Assembly (NCBI GenBank): GCA_963668015.2
Contig: CAXXCR010000012.1
Location: 62,001 to 126,000 of the forward strand
Length of the DNA: 64,000 nucleotides
Origin: Ilyobacter_A sp963668015
GTDB lineage: Bacteria; Fusobacteriota; Fusobacteriia; Fusobacteriales; Fusobacteriaceae
Reading direction: 5' to 3'
The notes under the pieces were generated by a model that was not told the DNA's origin, ran no database searches, and worked only from the letters and a program-made list of their open reading frames with translations. Shown piece after piece: positions 60,527-64,000 of this stretch. Made by a program: the position numbers and the translations under genes. How positions within the stretch are numbered: the first letter of the stretch is position 1; each line of letters opens with the position of its first letter.

Positions 60527-61420
60527 ATGAATGCAGAAACTTTTAAAGAGTTATTCATCCAAAGAGTGATATTAAATATATTGACGAACACTATATTGTT
60601 CTTATTAGTTATATTTGTAACAGTTTTAGTTGTAAAAATCTGTAGAAAGATAATGAACAGGAGTTATAAGCTGAAGGAGCTAGATCCTACTCAATTTACA
60701 TTTTTAAAGCATTTTTTATCAGGGATAATCTATTTTGTTGGGATTTTGACTGCCACATACACAATACCGGCTTTCAGAAGTTTAGTGATATCTATTTTTG
60801 CAGGTTCAGGTGTTCTTGCAATTATAATAGGTTTTGCTTCACAGCAAGCTTTTTCAAATATAGTCAGTGGTATATTTATAGCTGTTTTCAAACCTTTTAG
60901 GATAGGGGATAGGATAAAGTTTCTAGGAAAAGATACATTTGGTATTGTTGAGGACATAACCCTTAGGCACACACTGATAAGGACATTTGAAAATAAGAGA
61001 GTCATCGTGCCTAATTCTGTTATAAGCAATGAAATCATAGAAAATGCCGATATAGTAGAAGATAAGGTGTGCAACCATATAGAGATGGGGATAAGTTATG
61101 ATTCGGATATAGATAAGGCAATTGAAATAATTAAAGAGGAGTCGGTAAAGCATGAGCTATTTATGGATAACAGAAGCCAAGAAGATATTGCGTTAGGAGA
61201 ACTTCCAGTTAGCGTAAAACTTGTAAGATTCGGTGATTCATCTGTGAATTTAAAGGCGTGGGTTTGGACCAAGGACAGTGCGTCAGGATTTAAATTGAAA
61301 TGCGACTTGAACAAAAGCATAAAGGAAAGATTTGACAGGGAAGGAATAGAGATACCTTTTCCTTACAGAACTATTGTTTTTAAAAATAAAGAAAAAGAAT
61401 TTCCAAGGGAGCAAATATAG
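60527..61420 (+). CDS. MscS family mechanosensitive channel
   Basis: A 297-residue small-conductance channel protein that releases solutes under osmotic shock. Three N-terminal hydrophobic segments end in the pore-lining TM3, AGSGVLAIIIGFASQQAFSN, followed by the beta domain (KPFRIGDRIKFLGKDTFGIV) and C-terminal alpha/beta part (LVRFGDSSVNLKAWVWT). TTAAGGAG precedes the ATG. A divalent cation channel gene follows after 40 bases. Confidence 0.92.
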   Translation: MNAETFKELFIQRVILNILTNTILFLLVIFVTVLVVKICRKIMNRSYKLKELDPTQFTFLKHFLSGIIYFVGILTATYTIPAFRSLVISIFAGSGVLAIIIGFASQQAFSNIVSGIFIAVFKPFRIGDRIKFLGKDTFGIVEDITLRHTLIRTFENKRVIVPNSVISNEIIENADIVEDKVCNHIEMGISYDSDIDKAIEIIKEESVKHELFMDNRSQEDIALGELPVSVKLVRFGDSSVNLKAWVWTKDSASGFKLKCDLNKSIKERFDREGIEIPFPYRTIVFKNKEKEFPREQI

Positions 61421-61460
61421 GGATAATTGGGATAAGTTTATGTGAAAAGAGGTAGTTTTG

Positions 61461-62426
61461 ATGAAGAGAGATGGAGTTATATTTACGTATTATTTAAGTG
61501 AAAAAGGAGTCTGGGAAAGTTCAGATTTAACAGGTATAGAAAATTTAAAGGACGTTAAAAGTTGGGTACATCTGGACTTTAAAAATGAGAATGCCAAAAA
61601 ATGGCTTTATGAAAAAAGCGGGTTGGATGATTATATTTGTGATGCACTACTAGATGAAGACACCAGGCCTAGGGTAATTTCTGTTGGCGGCGGGATATTT
61701 CTTACAATGAGGGCGATTAATTTCAATCCCGGGGAGGATCCTGAGGACATGGTAGCTTTACACGTTTGGCTGGATAAAAACAGGCTGATCACAATGAGGC
61801 AGTACAGCATCCGCGCAGTTGATGATACAAAAGATGAAATTAAAAATTGTGCTGAACCCATCACAACAAGTGGGTTATTGATGAAAATTTTTGATAAAAC
61901 CACCTGTAGAGTAGATGAAGTAGTAGACGAGATATATGAAGGAATAGAAGAGGTAGAGGACCGCATTTTAAGTGCTCCTGCACGAGAGCTTAGGCCGCAA
62001 ATTGCGTCTTTCAGGAGGATGCTTATAGGTATAAGAAGGTTTATAGTTCCGCAGAAAGATATGTTTTTATCCCTGTATAACGACAAAAGCGACTACATTT
62101 TAGAAGATGATAAAATCGAACTCAGGGAGATATATGAAAAGCTTATGCGGATAATAGATGATGTAAATGCCATAAAGGATAGAGCTCTTGTAACCAACGA
62201 AGAACTGAATAACAGAATCGCTGACCAAATGAACCAGACAATATATATTATGTCTATAGTAGCCACTATATTTTTACCGCTCAGCTTTTTGACGGGGCTT
62301 TTGGGCATAAACGTGGGAGGGATGCCCGGAGCAGGCAACGGCATAGCATTTTGGATAGTGTGTATAATAATAGTTGTCCTGGCAATATTGGAGTACATTA
62401 TATTTAAAAATAGAAAGCTGTTTTGA
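61461..62426 (+). CDS. CorA-superfamily transporter, ZntB-like
   Basis: A 321-residue pentameric cation channel or transporter: a long cytoplasmic N-terminus (TRPRVISVGGGIFLTMRAIN) and two C-terminal membrane helices. The pore-entrance motif is GLLGINVGGMPG, the ZntB (zinc) form, instead of CorA's GMNF. Zinc or another divalent cation is the likely cargo. ATG 61461 lies behind AAGAGGTAG; a longer frame begins in the ribosome site. Confidence 0.85.
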   Translation: MKRDGVIFTYYLSEKGVWESSDLTGIENLKDVKSWVHLDFKNENAKKWLYEKSGLDDYICDALLDEDTRPRVISVGGGIFLTMRAINFNPGEDPEDMVALHVWLDKNRLITMRQYSIRAVDDTKDEIKNCAEPITTSGLLMKIFDKTTCRVDEVVDEIYEGIEEVEDRILSAPARELRPQIASFRRMLIGIRRFIVPQKDMFLSLYNDKSDYILEDDKIELREIYEKLMRIIDDVNAIKDRALVTNEELNNRIADQMNQTIYIMSIVATIFLPLSFLTGLLGINVGGMPGAGNGIAFWIVCIIIVVLAILEYIIFKNRKLF

Positions 62427-62678
62427 TTTTTAAAATCGCTGCAGCTTTTTATAGTGAAAGTTTTAATGAAGAATTGTTTTATAATCCTAATTTTCAGATA
62501 GAACTTAAAAAAAACGGTGGAGCCTATACACAAATAAATTGAACAATGTGAGGAATTTTACTAAAGTGTATATATTGTCAAAACCTTTAAAAATATAGGC
62601 TGAAACTGGTATGAAGCAATCATATATTTTCTATATGATTTCAAGATAAAATATATATACAAATCGGGAATATATTTG
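62427..62678 (+). other. intergenic region, no gene seen
   Basis: AT-rich; one AT-only palindrome around ATCATATA...TATATGAT (about 62619-62641) with no T run. It does not belong to the dispersed repeat family. Confidence 0.4.
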
Positions 62679-62707
62679 TTGACTTATGAAATAAAACCGA
62701 ATAGAAT
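62679..62707 (+). promoter_or_regulatory. promoter of the ankyrin gene
   Basis: TTGACT (62679-62684), 17 bases, TAGAAT (62702-62707). The leader to ATG 62865 is about 150 bases. Confidence 0.65.
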
Positions 62708-62864
62708 TCTTTATTAGAATAGCTTAGCTGGATAAATTTTTTTATGAAAATTAAAAAATATTGGGGTGATGTCTAGGAGGAGTTCGGATAATTTTTGTGA
62801 AAGAAAAATTAGCTTTACAAAAGCAAGGATTATTTAAAGTTAAATATTTTTAAAGGTGAGTGAG

Positions 62865-63293
62865 ATGAATTTTTTTGAATTAGTAAAAGATGGGGAATTT
62901 AGAATTTTAGAAGAAAACTTAACCTATTTGGACACAGAAATTAAAAATGAGGAGGGGTTTACTTTGCTTCATGAAGCTGTTAAAAGCGGTAACTATAACA
63001 TAGTAGATTTTCTTCTTGTGGAAGGGATGGATCCCAATGAAAGATGCAAAGCCGGCAACACCAGCCTGCACTTTGCTGTAGAATCTGGCGATATGGATAT
63101 AGTTACTCTGCTAATGGACTATGGAGCTGACCTTCAGATGAAGAATAATAGGCAGAGGACAGCACTTCAGTTAGCATCACTTATGAATAATCAAAGGATG
63201 TTGGAAGTATTGGAGCAAATGAGTTGGGAGTATGGATCTTTTTCTGATACTAAGGAACCTAGAAAATTTCAGCTTAGAGATTGGGAAGAATAA
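62865..63293 (+). CDS. ankyrin-repeat protein
   Basis: A 142-residue cytoplasmic protein with three ankyrin repeats: GFTLLHEAVKSGNYNIVDFL, GNTSLHFAVESGDMDIVTLL and RTALQLASLMNNQRMLEVL. Such proteins bind other proteins; the partner is unknown. ATG 62865 follows AAAGGTGAG; a GTG at 62856 is possible. Confidence 0.85.
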   Translation: MNFFELVKDGEFRILEENLTYLDTEIKNEEGFTLLHEAVKSGNYNIVDFLLVEGMDPNERCKAGNTSLHFAVESGDMDIVTLLMDYGADLQMKNNRQRTALQLASLMNNQRMLEVLEQMSWEYGSFSDTKEPRKFQLRDWEE

Positions 63294-63314
63294 TAAATTT
63301 GAAAATCTCAATAG

Positions 63315-63347
63315 AAAAACCCCTGTTTGTGCAGGGGTTTCTTTTTT
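63315..63347 (+). terminator. terminator after the ankyrin gene
   Basis: AAAACCCCTG / CAGGGGTTT around TTTGTG, then TTTTTT. Confidence 0.9.
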
Positions 63348-63408
63348 ATCCTTGAAAATTTCAAATAAGCCATCTAATCAAAAAAAGCAACACTCTAGTA
63401 AATTTTCA

Positions 63409-64000
63409 TTATAGTGTAAGGCACATTTTGTAAATATTGCATACATCTTCCCATTCTAAATTTTGCATAGCACCTATTTTTCTTATTTTAACAGCATCTT
63501 TTGCCATCTCTTCTAGTCTTTCTTCGTTTATCCCCACTTCTGGCAGTGTCATAGGTATACCCAAAGACAGGAAGAACTCTGTGGTTTTTGATATCCCTTT
63601 TTTAGCGGCTTTGTAGTCATCGTCTTCCTGGATGTCCCATACATTTCTCGCATAGTCAGCCAGCCTGAAAACATTCTCGTCGTTCATTACATATTCCATC
63701 CATCTCGGTGTGAGTATAGCCAGCCCTACCCCGTGGGTAATGTCATATTTTGCACTGAGTTCGTGCTCCATAGGATGTACCGACCATTCTCCGGGCTTTC
63801 CTGCCGATGCAGTGCCGTTTAATGCCACAGTTCCGGCCCACATAAGGTTGGCCCTGGCTTCGTAGTTGTCAGGTTCTTCTATCGCCACCGGGGCGTATTC
63901 GATAACCGTCTTCATAACAGCCTCGCCGATTCTAGCAGATATATACCCTTTTTTTATAGGTGAGAAATATTGCTCGAACAGGTGCGACAGTATGTCGGCA
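63409..64000 (-). CDS. iron-containing alcohol dehydrogenase, BdhA-like, 5' end cut by window
   Basis: The reading frame is open to the window edge, so the N-terminal NAD(P)-binding domain is missing. The visible 197 residues match the C-terminal helical domain of NADPH-dependent butanol/aldehyde dehydrogenases: ADILSHLFEQYF (metal-binding His), NLMWAGTVALNG, WSVHPMEHELSAKYD and ITHGVGLAILTPRWM (further metal-binding His). The stop is at 63409. Confidence 0.9.
   Translation of the reverse strand, partial: ADILSHLFEQYFSPIKKGYISARIGEAVMKTVIEYAPVAIEEPDNYEARANLMWAGTVALNGTASAGKPGEWSVHPMEHELSAKYDITHGVGLAILTPRWMEYVMNDENVFRLADYARNVWDIQEDDDYKAAKKGISKTTEFFLSLGIPMTLPEVGINEERLEEMAKDAVKIRKIGAMQNLEWEDVCNIYKMCLTL

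Noticed and set aside
62797..62851. 18-codon frame starting at GTG after AGGAGG
   Set aside because: The spacing to the ribosome site is too long and the peptide is lysine-rich without other support.
1..64000. tRNA or rRNA genes
   Set aside because: No tRNA-like T-arm motif (GGTTCGAATCC) or rRNA core sequence was found by eye; a dedicated scan was not possible.

Overview
The window reads like a chromosomal segment of a low-GC (mid-30s percent), anaerobic, Gram-negative-type bacterium, most likely of the Fusobacteriota (Ilyobacter/Propionigenium/Cetobacterium-like). This placement is an inference from AT-rich AGA/ATA codon use, clostridial-style regulation (Rrf2-cysK, SepF next to YggS, a c-di-GMP-I riboswitch, TTTACA-type Pho boxes) and lipoprotein/FeoB gene content; no rRNA or other marker was found to fix the species. 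Almost all of it is chromosomal housekeeping and physiology. No phage, insertion sequence, CRISPR array, rRNA or tRNA was seen.

Layout. 0-5.4 kb: rRNA methyltransferase end, acpS, two exported unknowns, prfB with its programmed +1 frameshift, gltX. 5.5-8 kb: an MFS carrier, then a tryptophan-codon leader peptide with an attenuator-like hairpin ahead of a TrpX-type binding lipoprotein. 8-15 kb: phosphohexomutase, a c-di-GMP-I riboswitch before hemW, yggS-sepF, Rrf2-cysK, and a PP-loop thiolation enzyme. 15-18 kb (minus strand): a chemoreceptor paired with a solute-binding protein. 18.4-20.1 kb: two TtcA-like PP-loop enzymes. 20.5-29 kb: a phosphate regulon (two pstS paralogues, pstC, pstA, pstB, phoU, phoB, phoR) with three matching Pho-box promoters. 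29-34.7 kb: ferrous iron uptake (two feoA, feoB, a Cys-rich small protein), then two flavodoxins with DUF2325 and DUF2023 partners. 34.7-37.1 kb: AMMECR1 and a radical-SAM/Memo fusion (AmmeMemoRadiSam set). 37.8-41.7 kb: ferredoxin, a DUF2491-like protein, pgeF, a YiiX-like lipoprotein, trpS. 41.8-48.6 kb: chemotaxis operon cheA - unknown partner - two MCPs - cheW. 48.6-51 kb: glgC and glucokinase. 51.5-56.5 kb: tdk/bioD, pilin-like protein, TruA-KH, HD protein and a B12-type radical SAM protein. 56.5-64 kb: a D-malate/tartrate-type dehydrogenase, an exported bactofilin-like membrane protein, a PFK-family kinase, MscS, a ZntB/CorA-type channel, an ankyrin protein and the end of an iron alcohol dehydrogenase.

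Two themes stand out. First, at least seven intergenic regions carry a dispersed, modular palindromic repeat family. Its better copies have inverted-repeat ends and alternative payloads, and two copies differ by a clean inversion of a 147-bp core. Second, several cis-regulatory devices can be read directly: the Trp leader attenuator, the riboswitch, three Pho boxes with conserved geometry and a possible phoB leader switch. Five conserved positions in four loci (pstA twice, feoB, tdk-bioD, radical SAM) carry one-base indels in homopolymers; these look more like sequencing errors than real gene decay.
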